Below are positions 46,566 to 56,073 of a DNA stretch of 64,000 nt, in pieces. Source of the stretch: CAJQQK01 sp963696075 (GTDB lineage: Bacteria > Pseudomonadota > Alphaproteobacteria > Rhizobiales > Hyphomicrobiaceae). The stretch covers positions 124,001 through 188,000 of the forward strand of contig CAVOJD010000009.1 in the NCBI GenBank assembly GCA_963696075.1. Direction: 5' to 3'. Under the pieces are notes generated by a model. The model ran no database searches. It saw nothing but the letters and a program-made list of their open reading frames with translations, and was not told the DNA's origin. Within the stretch, counting starts at the first letter, position 1; every line of letters begins with the position of its first letter. The position numbers were made by a program, and so were the translations under genes.

Positions 46566-47402
46566 CTATTCCTTGGACCGTGCGAGGCGGCGGGCGCTTT
46601 TGGCGAGGTGCTTTTTCTTAAGGGCAAGCCAGCGGCGGCAACTTGGGCGGGAGAGGTTGCAGCGGACCCGGATCCGGGGGCCGCGGGCCGTCCGGGCGGG
46701 CATGATAATCTTGCCCGTGACGGGATCGCGGATCGGCTTGAGGCCGGCTAACGCGCTCGGGTCGAGCGAGACGTCGCGGGCGGCGCGCGCGATAAGGCCG
46801 CCGGCGGTGAGGCGCGTCATGAAGGGGTTGGCGCGCATGACGAGGGGACCCAGCAAGGGCGCGAGAGGCGTTTCAGGCTTGGCATCCAGGATGCGCACGG
46901 CGCCGGTTGCTCCGAGCAGGAAGGCGAGGCGCAGGTGCGGGAAGGTGGCCTTGTGGCCGTTCGCTGCCAGGATCTGGGCATTATCGAGGGTATAGGCGCG
47001 GGCGGCATCGCGGGCGATCTTGCGGTCGGTGCGGAGCGCCAGAATCTCAGTCGTGTTGAGTTTCTTGATGCGGTCGGGGTAGTGGCGCTGCATGACGGAG
47101 AGAAAGGTCGATTCAATGAACTGAAAAGCGCCGGTTGCCGTCGAAAGCGGGTTTTTTGCGGTATCGCGGCCGCCGGATTCGGCAATCATCAGACGATCCA
47201 GGAAATCGTCCATCGTCATCGGCGCCTTGTCGGGCTTGGCGGTTGCTTCGCCGGCCTCGGCCGTGTCCGGGGTGGATTGGCCGGTCGCGGCGGCCTCGTG
47301 CGAAGCCAATGCAAGGCAGGCGGTCAGTACGAGCGCCGCAAGCGCGTTAAGGGGGGGCAAGCCGGGGAGGCAAGGCCGGGCTATCAGCCGAAATGCGTGC
47401 AT
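46566..47402 (-). CDS. SLT-domain lytic transglycosylase-like protein
   Basis: The 278-residue product from ATG 47402 has a signal peptide or anchor (LAALVLTACLALASHEAAAT) and then a lysozyme-like SLT domain. The catalytic Glu is Glu75 in MIAESGGRD, followed by the typical ATGAFQFIESTF. The rest, with ARAYTLDNAQILAANG, is less conserved. The C-terminal 45 residues are very basic (SCRRWLALKKKHLAKSARRL), which could bind wall polymers. The product likely cleaves peptidoglycan in the periplasm. Confidence 0.82.
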   Translation of the reverse strand: MHAFRLIARPCLPGLPPLNALAALVLTACLALASHEAAATGQSTPDTAEAGEATAKPDKAPMTMDDFLDRLMIAESGGRDTAKNPLSTATGAFQFIESTFLSVMQRHYPDRIKKLNTTEILALRTDRKIARDAARAYTLDNAQILAANGHKATFPHLRLAFLLGATGAVRILDAKPETPLAPLLGPLVMRANPFMTRLTAGGLIARAARDVSLDPSALAGLKPIRDPVTGKIIMPARTARGPRIRVRCNLSRPSCRRWLALKKKHLAKSARRLARSKE

Positions 47403-47624
47403 GCTCGCCGATCCGTTCAATTTGAGGTGAGGGCGTGGGCGCCAATGCGAGCGCACTGCACCATAGCTCAAAAGCGGGACACAATCTAACCCGGGTCGGG
47501 TGAAATGGCTAAAGAGCTCTATAGAGACGATCTGTCGGCCACATCCAGGCTGGATCTGGAGGTTTAGTTAGTCAGTGCAACTTGACGTGCCCTGGTTGGG
47601 GAGCGTCGGCGTGTTGTCGGGGCT

Positions 47625-47645
47625 CCGCCGGCCGGGCGCCGGCGG
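47625..47645. terminator. GC-rich hairpin downstream of the TauD-type gene
   Basis: CCGCCGGC and GCCGGCGG form a perfect 8-bp stem with a 5-base loop, 41 bases past the stop of the dioxygenase. No T-run follows on the minus strand, so its role is unsure. Confidence 0.35.
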
Positions 47646-47686
47646 TAGCTTTGAACGGGCGGGCTGGGAGCAGGCGGTCTGAGGAT

Positions 47687-48574
47687 CTAGGCCGCGGCGG
47701 GGACCTGGCCGAGGGTCGTGCAGCGGCGCATGACGCGGATATGGTGAGCCGTGTCAAAACCGGTTGCGCGGTGGAGGGTGCAACGGTTGTCCCAGATGGC
47801 GCACTCGCGCGGGCTCCATTCGTGGGCATAGATCATGTCATCGGCGACGGCCGTGGTCATGAGGTGTTCGATGAGGTCGCGGCCTTCCTGATAGTCCATG
47901 CCCTCGATGCTCTCGGCGTGATCGCCAAGGAAGAGGGTCGGGCGGCCGGTCTCGGGGTGGGTGCGCACGATTGGGTGGGGCACAGGGGGGACCTCGGCCT
48001 TCTGCTTTTCGGTCATAGGCTCGTGGCCGTGGCGGCGGGTGCGCGAAAAATCCAGGTTGTGGATCGCGTTGCGGCCCTCGAGGCGGGCCTTCATCTCGGG
48101 GGAGAGGCGGTCGTAGGCGACGTAGGTGGAGGCGAATTCGGTGTGGCCGCCAGCCTCGGGGACACGTTCGGAATACATCATCGTGGCGAGGCCCGGGGTC
48201 GGGCGCCAGGAGCCGTCGGTGTGCCAGAAGAGCGTGCCCTTGTCGGGGTGTTTTCCGTTCGGCTTGCCGTTCTCGTCGAGGTTGGAGAGGACGTAGATTT
48301 CCGGGTGGTCGGCATAGCCGTGGTACTGGTTCATGACGTGGACCTGGACTTCGCCGAAGCGCCGGGCCAGTGCGACCTGGGTCGCGGGCGGCAGGTCGAC
48401 GTCACGGAACACGATGAGCTGATAGCGCAGGAAGGCGTCGTAGATGGCGGGGAAGACGGCGTCGCTGATGGCCTGGTCAAGCGTGACGCCTCTGATCTCA
48501 CAGCCGAGCTGCGGGTGCAGGGGCGTGACGTCGAACGGCCAGGAGGCGACGGTTTCGGGGGAAGCAAGTGCCAT
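47687..48574 (-). CDS. TauD/TfdA family Fe(II)/2-oxoglutarate dioxygenase
   Basis: These enzymes hydroxylate small sulfonates, aryloxyacetates or related acids, using iron and 2-oxoglutarate. The 295-residue product has the iron ligands His118 and Asp120 (FWHTDGSW) and His268 (NRCTLHRATGF), and Arg residues in HIRVMRR that bind the co-substrate. The opening DVTPLHPQLGCEIRGVTLDQ is typical of the family. The substrate cannot be told. It lies 215 bases downstream of an EamA transporter on the same strand, so uptake and oxidation could be linked. Confidence 0.92.
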   Translation of the reverse strand: MALASPETVASWPFDVTPLHPQLGCEIRGVTLDQAISDAVFPAIYDAFLRYQLIVFRDVDLPPATQVALARRFGEVQVHVMNQYHGYADHPEIYVLSNLDENGKPNGKHPDKGTLFWHTDGSWRPTPGLATMMYSERVPEAGGHTEFASTYVAYDRLSPEMKARLEGRNAIHNLDFSRTRRHGHEPMTEKQKAEVPPVPHPIVRTHPETGRPTLFLGDHAESIEGMDYQEGRDLIEHLMTTAVADDMIYAHEWSPRECAIWDNRCTLHRATGFDTAHHIRVMRRCTTLGQVPAAA

Positions 48575-48789
48575 GGTGGCCTCTCATAGGGTTCAGGGAT
48601 CGATGAGGTTCGGCGGCGGGTGAGAATGGCCCAGGCGCGCGGGATGTTTGCGGGGCTGGGCCTGGCTTTTCAGTCAGAATATTTTGGCCGCCGCATTAAA
48701 CTCAGCCGCAATCTACCTCACCGCAGCATCCGCGGCCAAGATGTTGGTTGGGCTGATGCGGATTCATCAGCAGGGCGTTGGGAGGGCTT

Positions 48790-49719
48790 TCATTTTGGGG
48801 TCAGGTTCTGGGCCAGCGCAATGCCGCCGATCACCAGGGCCATGGCCAGCGCATGGTAGATTTGGAACGCCTCGCCGAGGAGAAGAACGGCCAGGATGGA
48901 GCCGAATATCGGCACGAGGTTCAGGAACAGGCCGGCCCGGTTGGAGCCGATGAGCTCGACGCCACGGGCAAACAGGGCCTGGCCGATCAGTGAGGGGAAG
49001 ACGATCGTATAGGCGATGACGGCCCAGGCGGTGGGCGTTACGGGCCAGATGGCGGCGCCGTCGGCGATTTCGTAGGCGGCGAGGCCGAGGGATGCGATGG
49101 CGGCGGAGACGACGAGGGCGGTGAGGAAACTCAGCCAGTGGATCTCGGGGCGGGCGCGAAGCGCGACTGAATAGGTCGCGTAGATGAGGGAGCCGACCAG
49201 CATCAGGAGGTCGCCTTTGTTGAGGGTTAGGCCGAGGAGCTTTGCGGGTTCACCTTGCGAGGCGGTCAGGACGACGCCCATCAGCGTCACGGTATAGCCG
49301 ACCACCTGGGCCCAGTGGATGTGGGTGCGGAAGGCTGCGAAATTCAACACGAATATGAACATCGGCATCGCCGCCTGAAGGATCGTGACGTTGATGGCGG
49401 TGGTGAATTTGAGTGCGGAATAAAGGGTTGCGTTGAAAACTGCGAAGCCGAAGGCGCCGAGCAGGAAGAGGTAGCCGAGGTTGGCGCGAATGACGGGCCA
49501 GTCGCGGACGAGGAAGGGACGGGCTGCGATGAGGAGGATGAGGGCTGCAATCAACCAGCGGCAGGCGGTGAGGACCATCGGCGAGACGTGGCCGACGGCG
49601 AATTTGCCCGCGACCGCGTTGCCACCCCAGAAGAGCGTCGTGAGCACCAGCATCAAGGTGGCGTTGGCATAGATGCCGGAGGCCGGGGCTGATGACGAGC
49701 CGGAGGGGGGCGAGGCCAT
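48790..49719 (-). CDS. EamA-type DMT family transporter
   Basis: The 309-residue product is hydrophobic throughout and fits ten membrane helices in two EamA repeats (about residues 15-145 and 155-300). The first repeat begins LVLTTLFWGGNAVAGKFAVG, the usual family opening; the second ends IFGSILAVLLLGEAFQIYHA, with the Glu found in most members. Such proteins export or import small metabolites. The ATG at 49719 is the natural start. It precedes the TauD-type gene. Confidence 0.93.
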   Translation of the reverse strand: MASPPSGSSSAPASGIYANATLMLVLTTLFWGGNAVAGKFAVGHVSPMVLTACRWLIAALILLIAARPFLVRDWPVIRANLGYLFLLGAFGFAVFNATLYSALKFTTAINVTILQAAMPMFIFVLNFAAFRTHIHWAQVVGYTVTLMGVVLTASQGEPAKLLGLTLNKGDLLMLVGSLIYATYSVALRARPEIHWLSFLTALVVSAAIASLGLAAYEIADGAAIWPVTPTAWAVIAYTIVFPSLIGQALFARGVELIGSNRAGLFLNLVPIFGSILAVLLLGEAFQIYHALAMALVIGGIALAQNLTPK

Positions 49720-50419
49720 GTTTGGCGCGCTTTCTTTTGTCGGTTTGAAAATGATTTTGGTCGGTTGGGCGCAAGTATTTCAGCGCGCACAGCCATACCA
49801 AAGATTATGCCTGCCGAAATGCACTAACTGCATATCGGCAATGCTTTTTTTTCTCTTTCGGCGCAACGCATCCTCAACCATATCCGGCGTTCCATGGATA
49901 CGGTCGAAGGATGGCTGAGACCGTAGATTGCCGCGATTGGAGCGAGCCGATGCAGTGGAACGTCAAGATTGATCTTCGCGGTGGCCGCGCCGTCAAAGGT
50001 GGCCGTCATACGCTGACCGGTAAGCCGCAGGTGCTGTCCCGCCCGCAGAGCAAAGGCATGGGGCAACTGAGCCCGCATCTGCAAAGCGACATCGGTGTCG
50101 TGCAGTCGCCGCTCGACAACGTCCCCCGGGTCGCCAACCAGGAATGGTGGCGGTGGCCGGCGCTCGGGCGCATCGGGCGCTGAGGCGTTAGGGAAGCGGT
50201 CGCAGAATGGTGTGACCGCCAGAGCGCTTTGCAATCGAAAACGTATGCCGTGAGCGTTGAGGGCCTGTCTGTGATGGGATTTCATAGCTTGTTGGCGGGC
50301 TGAATTTTCTGGGGCTTGCAGGGGGTTGGCGCAGGCGCTGGTAAGGCGCGTGCGTAAGGTTACTGACATCGCCGGCCGGCTATGGTTCAATCATACGCGA
50401 CTGTTCCGGGAGCGTGATG
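49720..50419. other. Stretch of 700 bases without a supported gene
   Basis: Open frames occur on both strands (for example 49824-50390 on the minus strand), but none shows a family motif, signal peptide or convincing ribosome site. It separates divergent genes. A decayed gene cannot be excluded. Confidence 0.4.
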
Positions 50420-50794
50420 ATGAAGACCAAGCATGATGTGCTGAAAGTGAACCACGAATTCTATGCCGCTTTTCGTGCGGGCGATTTTGCGCGCATGGAC
50501 GCACTTTGGGCGCAGTCGCACCCAGTATCGGTGTGTCATCCGAATTGGGCCGGCATCGAGGGGCGTGAGCAGGTCATGGCATCGTGGTTTGATGTCATGG
50601 TGGTCGCGGAGCCGCCGATGGTGTCGGTGAGCGATGAAATGGTGATCATTACCGGTGAACGCGCGTTCGTGCTGTGCACGGAGACGTTCGACACCACCAG
50701 CATCATTGCGAGCAACCTGTTTGTGATCGAGGACGGCGACTGGAAGATCACGCATCACCAGGCAACCCATTTGCCGCATGGTGCGAAGGCCTGA
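50420..50794 (+). CDS. NTF2-like (SnoaL/DUF4440) family protein
   Basis: The product is 124 residues from ATG 50420, seven bases after GGGAG; an ATG one codon upstream is also possible. The fold is read from the N-terminal helix VNHEFYAAFRAGDFARMDAL, the WAGIEGREQVMASW segment, and strands ending FVIEDGDWKITHHQATHLP, all typical of the alpha+beta cone of NTF2-like proteins. Members may be enzymes or ligand binders; no catalytic set is clear. It is followed by a strong hairpin. Confidence 0.88.
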   Translation: MKTKHDVLKVNHEFYAAFRAGDFARMDALWAQSHPVSVCHPNWAGIEGREQVMASWFDVMVVAEPPMVSVSDEMVIITGERAFVLCTETFDTTSIIASNLFVIEDGDWKITHHQATHLPHGAKA

Positions 50795-50821
50795 GATCAA
50801 TTGATTGGCTCTATGACGTCG

Positions 50822-50850
50822 AAAAGGCCCGGTTTCCCGGGCCTTTTGCT
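50822..50850. terminator. Bidirectional terminator between NTF2-like and ene-reductase genes
   Basis: An 11-bp stem AAAAGGCCCGG/CCGGGCCTTTT with loop TTTC lies between convergent genes. The A/T ends of the stem act as a T-run on either strand. Confidence 0.82.
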
Positions 50851-50898
50851 TGTCGAGCACTGATCTGCCCCGCTTTTGGAGGCGGCGCAATTGCGGCG

Positions 50899-52017
50899 TT
50901 ACGTCTTCGGCGGCGGCGGGTTGCCCGGCACGGGTTCGCCCTGCATCGAGGGATGGGAGCGGGCATACTGGGCGGGGAAGGTCGCATCGGCACCGAGGGC
51001 TGCTGCGGCATGCCAGGCCCAGCGCGGATCATAGAGCATGCCACGGGCAAGGGCGATCATGTCGGCCTGTTCACTCTGGAGGATCGTTTCAGCCTGATGT
51101 GCTTCGGTGATGCGGCCAACTGCCATGACCGGGGTCTTGGTGGTGCGCTTGATGGCGGCAGCAAAAGCGGTCTGATAGCCAGGGGCTGAGATGATCTTCT
51201 GCTGGGGGGCGGCGCCGCCACTCGAGACGTCGAAGAAATCGCAGCCGCGCGCGGTGAGGGCCTCGCAATAGGCGATCGACTCTTCCACGGACCAACCGCC
51301 GTCGATCCAGTCCTGGGCGGTGAAGCGGACGCCGAGGGGCTTGTTTTCCGGCCAGACGGCGCGGACGGCATCGAACACTTCGAGGGGAAAGCGCATGCGG
51401 TTTTCGAGGCTGCCGCCGTATTGATCCGTCCGTTCATTGGTGACGGGGGAGAGGAACTGGTGGAGGAGGTAGCCGTGGGCGGAGTGGATTTCGGCTGCGT
51501 CGAAATCGAGCCGTGCGGCTCGTTCTGCAGCCTGGACGAAGGCCTGCTTGACGCGTGCGAGGGAATTGTCGCCGAGGGCTTCGGGGGTGTGCCAGCCGGG
51601 TGCATAGGGAATGGGCGAGGGGGCGACGGTTTGCCAGGCGCCTTCGTCGGGGCCGAGCGCGGTGCCACCCTGCCAGGGCAGTTTGGCGGAGGCTTTGCGG
51701 CCGGCATGGCCGAGCTGAATGCCGATCTTGGCGCTGCCGTAATCACGGAAAAAGCGGATGACGCGGGCGAGTGCTTCCTCATTCTCGTCGGAATAGAGGC
51801 CGACGCAGCCCGGCGTGATGCGCCCTTCCGGTTCGACGCCGGTTGCTTCGACGAAGACAAGGCCGGTGCCGCCGACGGCAAACTGGCCAAGGTGCATCAA
51901 GTGCCAGTCGGTGGCGGTGCCGTCGTGGGCGGAATACTGGCACATCGGGGCGACGACGATGCGGTTCGGGATTTCGATATCGCGCAGCTTGATCGGGGAG
52001 AAAAGGAGGCTTGCCAT
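50899..52017 (-). CDS. Old yellow enzyme family NADPH:flavin oxidoreductase, YqjM-type
   Basis: The product is 372 residues from ATG 52017. It is an FMN TIM barrel that reduces activated alkenes or nitro compounds with NADPH. Cys26 in PMCQYS matches the redox-tuning cysteine of YqjM-class enzymes. Other marks are IGIQLGHAGRKAS with the active-site His, then EIHSAHGYLLHQFLSP and the FMN phosphate site MLYDPRWAWHAA. The C-terminus has an Arg/Pro tail (YARSHPSM). It is divergent from the luciferase-like genes, with 259 bases between, so shared control is possible. Confidence 0.93.
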   Translation of the reverse strand: MASLLFSPIKLRDIEIPNRIVVAPMCQYSAHDGTATDWHLMHLGQFAVGGTGLVFVEATGVEPEGRITPGCVGLYSDENEEALARVIRFFRDYGSAKIGIQLGHAGRKASAKLPWQGGTALGPDEGAWQTVAPSPIPYAPGWHTPEALGDNSLARVKQAFVQAAERAARLDFDAAEIHSAHGYLLHQFLSPVTNERTDQYGGSLENRMRFPLEVFDAVRAVWPENKPLGVRFTAQDWIDGGWSVEESIAYCEALTARGCDFFDVSSGGAAPQQKIISAPGYQTAFAAAIKRTTKTPVMAVGRITEAHQAETILQSEQADMIALARGMLYDPRWAWHAAAALGADATFPAQYARSHPSMQGEPVPGNPPPPKT

Positions 52018-52276
52018 CAAGGGTCTCGCTGGATTTTGAGGAAATGGAGCGTTGGCGGCTAAATGCGATGACCCGCCGGGAGGCGTCAAGTGACAGGGGC
52101 CTGAGGCACTGGGGAGGGCCTCGGGGATTAACTGTGTGATGGACGCGGTTATTATTACCTGGTGGGGACGACGGCCGGGACTGGTTGAGGGGATTGCCTC
52201 AGGATTTGGGGTGCGCCGCATTGCCGTGTAGGATCAGGGGCAAAACCCCATCCTTTTGATCAGGAGTGAGATCAGC

Positions 52277-53302
52277 GTGGAGCTTTCGGTTCTGGATCAA
52301 TCCATCGCCTGTGCCGGGCGTCCGCATGGCGAGACCATTCGTGACACGATCGCGCTGGCGCAACACTGTGAACGCCTGGGATACAAGCGGTTCTGGGTTT
52401 CGGAGCATCACAGTAACGAGACGATCGTCGGCACCGCGCCGGAAATTCTGATGGCGGCAATCGCGCAGGCGACGAATCGCATCCGGGTCGGGAGCGCGGG
52501 TGTGATGTTGCCGCACTATTCGCCCTACAAGGTGGCGGAGCAGTTTCGCGTGCTGGATGCGATTGCGCCGGGGCGGATTGATCTCGGGCTTGGACGGGCG
52601 CCGGGATCGGATGGGCGGACGGCGTTCGCGCTCAATCCGCTTGCCAACGAGCGGCCCGCGATGTTTCCCAACGATGTGCGCGACCTGATGTGCTGGCTCA
52701 AGGGCGAGGCGCTGCCGGAGGGGCACCGGTTTCGCTCGATCAAGGCGTATCCGGCGGGGGAGACGGTGCCGGAGGTGTGGTTGCTTGGCAGTTCGGATTA
52801 TGGCGCGCAGGTGGCTGCCTACTTCGGGCTGCCTTATGCCTTCGCCTGGTTCTTTGCCGATGGGGCGATGGGGGCGCATGCGATGCGGCTTTATCAGGAG
52901 AGTTACCGGCCGAGTGAACGCCATCCGGAACCGGTGAGCGGGCTGTGCGTGTTTGCGCTGACGGCGCCGACGGAGGAGGAGGCCGACTACCACTTCATGC
53001 CGCGCGCACGGTTCAGGCTCTACCGGGAGCGGGGCATCTTTCAGCCGCTGGTGTCGCCGGAAGAGGCGATGGCAGCGGATTATACGGACGCGGAGAAGGC
53101 GCGGATGGCGGAATTCAAGGCGGCCTCCTTTGTCGGCACGCCCGCCAATGTCGCAGAACGGATGGCAGCCCTCGGCAAGGAACTCGGCATCGATGACATG
53201 GCTGTCGTGACCTGGGCGTACGATGAGACTGTGCGCCACGAGAGCTATCGTCTGCTGGCGGATGCGTTTGGCATGGAGGCGCCGGCGCTGGCGGCGGAGT
53301 GA
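52277..53302 (+). CDS. LLM class flavin-dependent oxidoreductase (luciferase-like, group 1)
   Basis: The 341-residue product starts at GTG 52277, ten bases after AGGAG. It fits the bacterial luciferase-like TIM barrel, subgroup of short 'group 1' enzymes: LSVLDQSIACAG, then YKRFWVSEHHSNETIVGTAP, RIRVGSAGVMLPHYSPYKVA and GRIDLGLGRAPGSDG. Such enzymes use reduced FMN or F420; in Proteobacteria FMN is expected. The substrate is unknown. It leads a run of four co-directional genes up to 56940. Confidence 0.92.
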   Translation: MELSVLDQSIACAGRPHGETIRDTIALAQHCERLGYKRFWVSEHHSNETIVGTAPEILMAAIAQATNRIRVGSAGVMLPHYSPYKVAEQFRVLDAIAPGRIDLGLGRAPGSDGRTAFALNPLANERPAMFPNDVRDLMCWLKGEALPEGHRFRSIKAYPAGETVPEVWLLGSSDYGAQVAAYFGLPYAFAWFFADGAMGAHAMRLYQESYRPSERHPEPVSGLCVFALTAPTEEEADYHFMPRARFRLYRERGIFQPLVSPEEAMAADYTDAEKARMAEFKAASFVGTPANVAERMAALGKELGIDDMAVVTWAYDETVRHESYRLLADAFGMEAPALAAE

Positions 53303-53423
53303 TGCGGGTGGGGGCGGGGCGCGATCATCTGCGATAGGATGACAGGGGCTTGCCAGTTGCAGGTGTAAGGGTGTGGCCGCATGCTGTTTTGGCCAACGAA
53401 ACAACTTGCGAGAGGCGTACCTC

Positions 53424-54752
53424 ATGACGCGTCAGATGCACCTCAACCTGTTCATCCACAGCCGTGGTCATCACGAGGCTGCGTGGCGCCATCCGGCCTC
53501 CACCGAGCGGTCGGTCTACGATATCGGCTACTATCAGGATCTCGCGCAGAGGGCGGAGAAGGCGTGTTTTGATTCGATCTTTCTTGCCGATCAACTGGCG
53601 CTGCCGGACGATATCGTGCAAGGGCCCCGCACCGGGCTCGAGCCCGTAACGGTGCTGGCGGCCACGGCGGTTGCGACCAAGCGTATCGGCATGATCGCGA
53701 CGTGTTCGACGACCTATACCGAGCCCTTCAATCTGGCGCGCCAGTTCGGCTCCCTCGATCATATCTCAGGCGGGCGCATCGGCTGGAACATCGTGACGTC
53801 GTGGATGGCGGCGGCGGCCAAGAACTTCTCGCGCAGCGAACCGCTCAGCCACGCCCAGCGCTATGAGCAGGCGGAAGACTACATGGGGGCGGTGCTCGGG
53901 CTGTGGGACAGCTGGGGCAAGGACGCGTTGATCGATGACCGGGCGAGCGGCCGCTTCGCCGATGGCGATCTGATCCGTCCGGTCAATCATAACGGCCCTT
54001 ATTATCAGGTTGGCGGGCCGCTCAATCTGCCGCGCTCGCCTCAGGGGCGGCCGGTGCTGGTGCAGGCGGGTTCATCAGAGGCCGGGCGGTCGTTCGCCGC
54101 GCGCTATGCGGAGGCCATTTTTACCGCGCAGCTCGAAATGAGCGACGCGCAGGCGTTCTATGCCGAGATCAAGAAAAGGGCCGGCGAGGCGGGACGCAAC
54201 CCGGATCAGGTGCTGATCCTGCCGGGCCTCAGTCCGCTGATTGCGAGCAGTGAGGCGGAAGCCGACCGGATGGTGAAGGAACTCGGCGATCTGGCTGACC
54301 CGGAAGTCGGGCGGCAGCGGTTGTCGGGGCGCTTTGGGGGACATGACTTCTCGCATCTGCCGCTCGACAAGCCGCTCAGGGTCGAGGATTTCCCGGATCC
54401 CGATACGGTGGAGGCGGCGCGAAGCCGGACGGTCATGGTGATCGATATGGTGCGCAAGGAAGGGCTGACACTGCGCCAGGTCCTGGCCCGACTGGCCGGT
54501 GCGCGGGGGCATTATACGTTCTCGGGCACGCCTGAGAAGGTCGCGGATCTGATGGAGGAATGGTTCACGTCCAGGGCTTGTGACGGCTTCAATGTGATGC
54601 CGCCGATCTTGCCCGCGCTGTTTGACACCTTTGCCGAGGAGGTCGTGCCGATCCTGCGCAAGCGGGGGCTGTTCCGGGAGGCATACAGCGGGCGTACGCT
54701 GAGGGCCCACTACGGGCTGGACGAGCCCAAGAGCCAGTTCGATCCGGCGTGA
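53424..54752 (+). CDS. NtaA/DmoA-type FMN-dependent monooxygenase
   Basis: The 442-residue product starts at ATG 53424 after AGAGG. It matches the long luciferase-like branch that includes NtaA (nitrilotriacetate), DmoA (dimethyl sulfide) and SnaA: MHLNLFIHSRGHHEAAWRHP at the start, FDSIFLADQLAL, GRIGWNIVTSW, NHNGPYYQVGGPLN and PVLVQAGSSEAGRSFAARYA. These enzymes need FMNH2 from a separate reductase. No reductase gene is visible in the window. The gap to the next gene is 77 bases, so co-transcription is likely. Confidence 0.93.
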   Translation: MTRQMHLNLFIHSRGHHEAAWRHPASTERSVYDIGYYQDLAQRAEKACFDSIFLADQLALPDDIVQGPRTGLEPVTVLAATAVATKRIGMIATCSTTYTEPFNLARQFGSLDHISGGRIGWNIVTSWMAAAAKNFSRSEPLSHAQRYEQAEDYMGAVLGLWDSWGKDALIDDRASGRFADGDLIRPVNHNGPYYQVGGPLNLPRSPQGRPVLVQAGSSEAGRSFAARYAEAIFTAQLEMSDAQAFYAEIKKRAGEAGRNPDQVLILPGLSPLIASSEAEADRMVKELGDLADPEVGRQRLSGRFGGHDFSHLPLDKPLRVEDFPDPDTVEAARSRTVMVIDMVRKEGLTLRQVLARLAGARGHYTFSGTPEKVADLMEEWFTSRACDGFNVMPPILPALFDTFAEEVVPILRKRGLFREAYSGRTLRAHYGLDEPKSQFDPA

Positions 54753-54829
54753 CGGGGACATGATGATGGTGCTTGCGTCCGGGCGGGTGGATTGACACCC
54801 TGTCGGGGCAACGGAGATGGAGGTCTGAC

Positions 54830-56008
54830 ATGCTGAAATTGGCCGATCGGGACGGAGACGTCATTGCCCGGGCGGAGAGTGTCGGGCCCTGTCTGGTTGA
54901 GCAAGGCGCTGCGATCGAGGCGAATGGCGGGCTGACGGACAAGGTGGTCGATGCGCTGCACGACAAGGGCCTGTTCCGGCTGCTGTTACCCCGTTCCATC
55001 GGCGGCGATGAACTTGATCTCAGGACGCATGCGGAGGTCATCGAGATCATTGCGCGCTTCGATGCGAGTTCGGCCTGGTGCATGAGCCAGGGGGCTGGCT
55101 GCGCGATGGCCTCGGCATTCCTCGACCATGATGTGGCAGCGCGGCTGTTTGGGCCGCGCGATGCGGTGCTTGCGTGGGGCGCCGGTATCCAGGGCAAGGC
55201 CGTTCGGTGCGACGGGGGCTGGCGGGTGACGGGCAAGTGGGCGTTTGCAAGTGGCAGCCGTCATGCGACGCTGCTTGGCGGGCACAGCTTTCTGTTCGAG
55301 GCCGACGGCGAGCCGATCCTGAAGGAGAACGGGCGGCCGCGAGACCGCACCATGCTGATGCGGCGGGAACAGGCAACCGTGCATGACGTGTGGGATGTGA
55401 TGGGGCTGCGGGGGACGGGGAGCGATACGTTCGAGGTCACGGGCCTGTTCGTGCCGGATGAAGAGAGCCTCGATCGTGACGATCCGGCGGAATGCCGGGA
55501 GGCGGGGCCGCTCTATCGGTGTTCGACATCGCTGGCCTATGGGGTCGGGTTTGCAGCGCTGCAGCTTGGCATCACCCGGGGCATGATCGACGACCTGCGC
55601 CAGCTTGCGCTTTCCAAGACGCCGCGCGGGGCCTCGTCGTCGCTCAAGGAAAGTCCGGTCTTCCAGACCCAACTGGCGCAACTTGAGGCGCGGTATCGCG
55701 CGGCGCGGGCTTATCTTCATCATTCAGCGGCCGAGACGGACCGGTGTGCGGCGGCCGGTCCGCTGGCGCTCGATGACCGGGTCAATCTGAAGCTGTCGAC
55801 GGTGCATGTGATCAACGACTGCGTTGCGATCACGACGGAGGCCTACCGGGCGGCCGGGGCGACGGCGATCTTTCCGGATCAGCCGTTCGAGCGGCGCCTA
55901 CGTGATTGCATGACCGCCTCGCAGCAGGTCCAGGCGCGGGTGCAGAACTACCAGACCGCGGGACGCTGCCTGATGGGACTGGAGCCTGATACGACGATGT
56001 TTTTGTGA
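54830..56008 (+). CDS. Acyl-CoA dehydrogenase-fold flavin monooxygenase (DszC/HpaH-like)
   Basis: The 392-residue product starts at ATG 54830, six bases after GGAGG. It has the acyl-CoA dehydrogenase fold: N-terminal helices with GLFRLLLPRSIGGDELDLRT, the middle beta domain with GGWRVTGKWAFASGSRHA, and a C-terminal type-2 domain. Group D flavin monooxygenases such as DszC, SfnC and HpaB-like enzymes share this fold and use reduced flavin and oxygen. The context of two luciferase-like enzymes favours that role over CoA-ester oxidation. The substrate is unknown. Confidence 0.9.
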   Translation: MLKLADRDGDVIARAESVGPCLVEQGAAIEANGGLTDKVVDALHDKGLFRLLLPRSIGGDELDLRTHAEVIEIIARFDASSAWCMSQGAGCAMASAFLDHDVAARLFGPRDAVLAWGAGIQGKAVRCDGGWRVTGKWAFASGSRHATLLGGHSFLFEADGEPILKENGRPRDRTMLMRREQATVHDVWDVMGLRGTGSDTFEVTGLFVPDEESLDRDDPAECREAGPLYRCSTSLAYGVGFAALQLGITRGMIDDLRQLALSKTPRGASSSLKESPVFQTQLAQLEARYRAARAYLHHSAAETDRCAAAGPLALDDRVNLKLSTVHVINDCVAITTEAYRAAGATAIFPDQPFERRLRDCMTASQQVQARVQNYQTAGRCLMGLEPDTTMFL

Positions 56009-56073
56009 GTGGCCCGTGCGGGGTGATTGCGCCGCAAGGTTCGCTTGCCAATGATCCACATGAGGAAACGGCG

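Noticed and set aside
49824..50390. Minus-strand open frame of 188 codons in the 700-base gap
   Set aside because: I could not find a family pattern, signal peptide or ribosome site. It is left as unassigned rather than called a gene.
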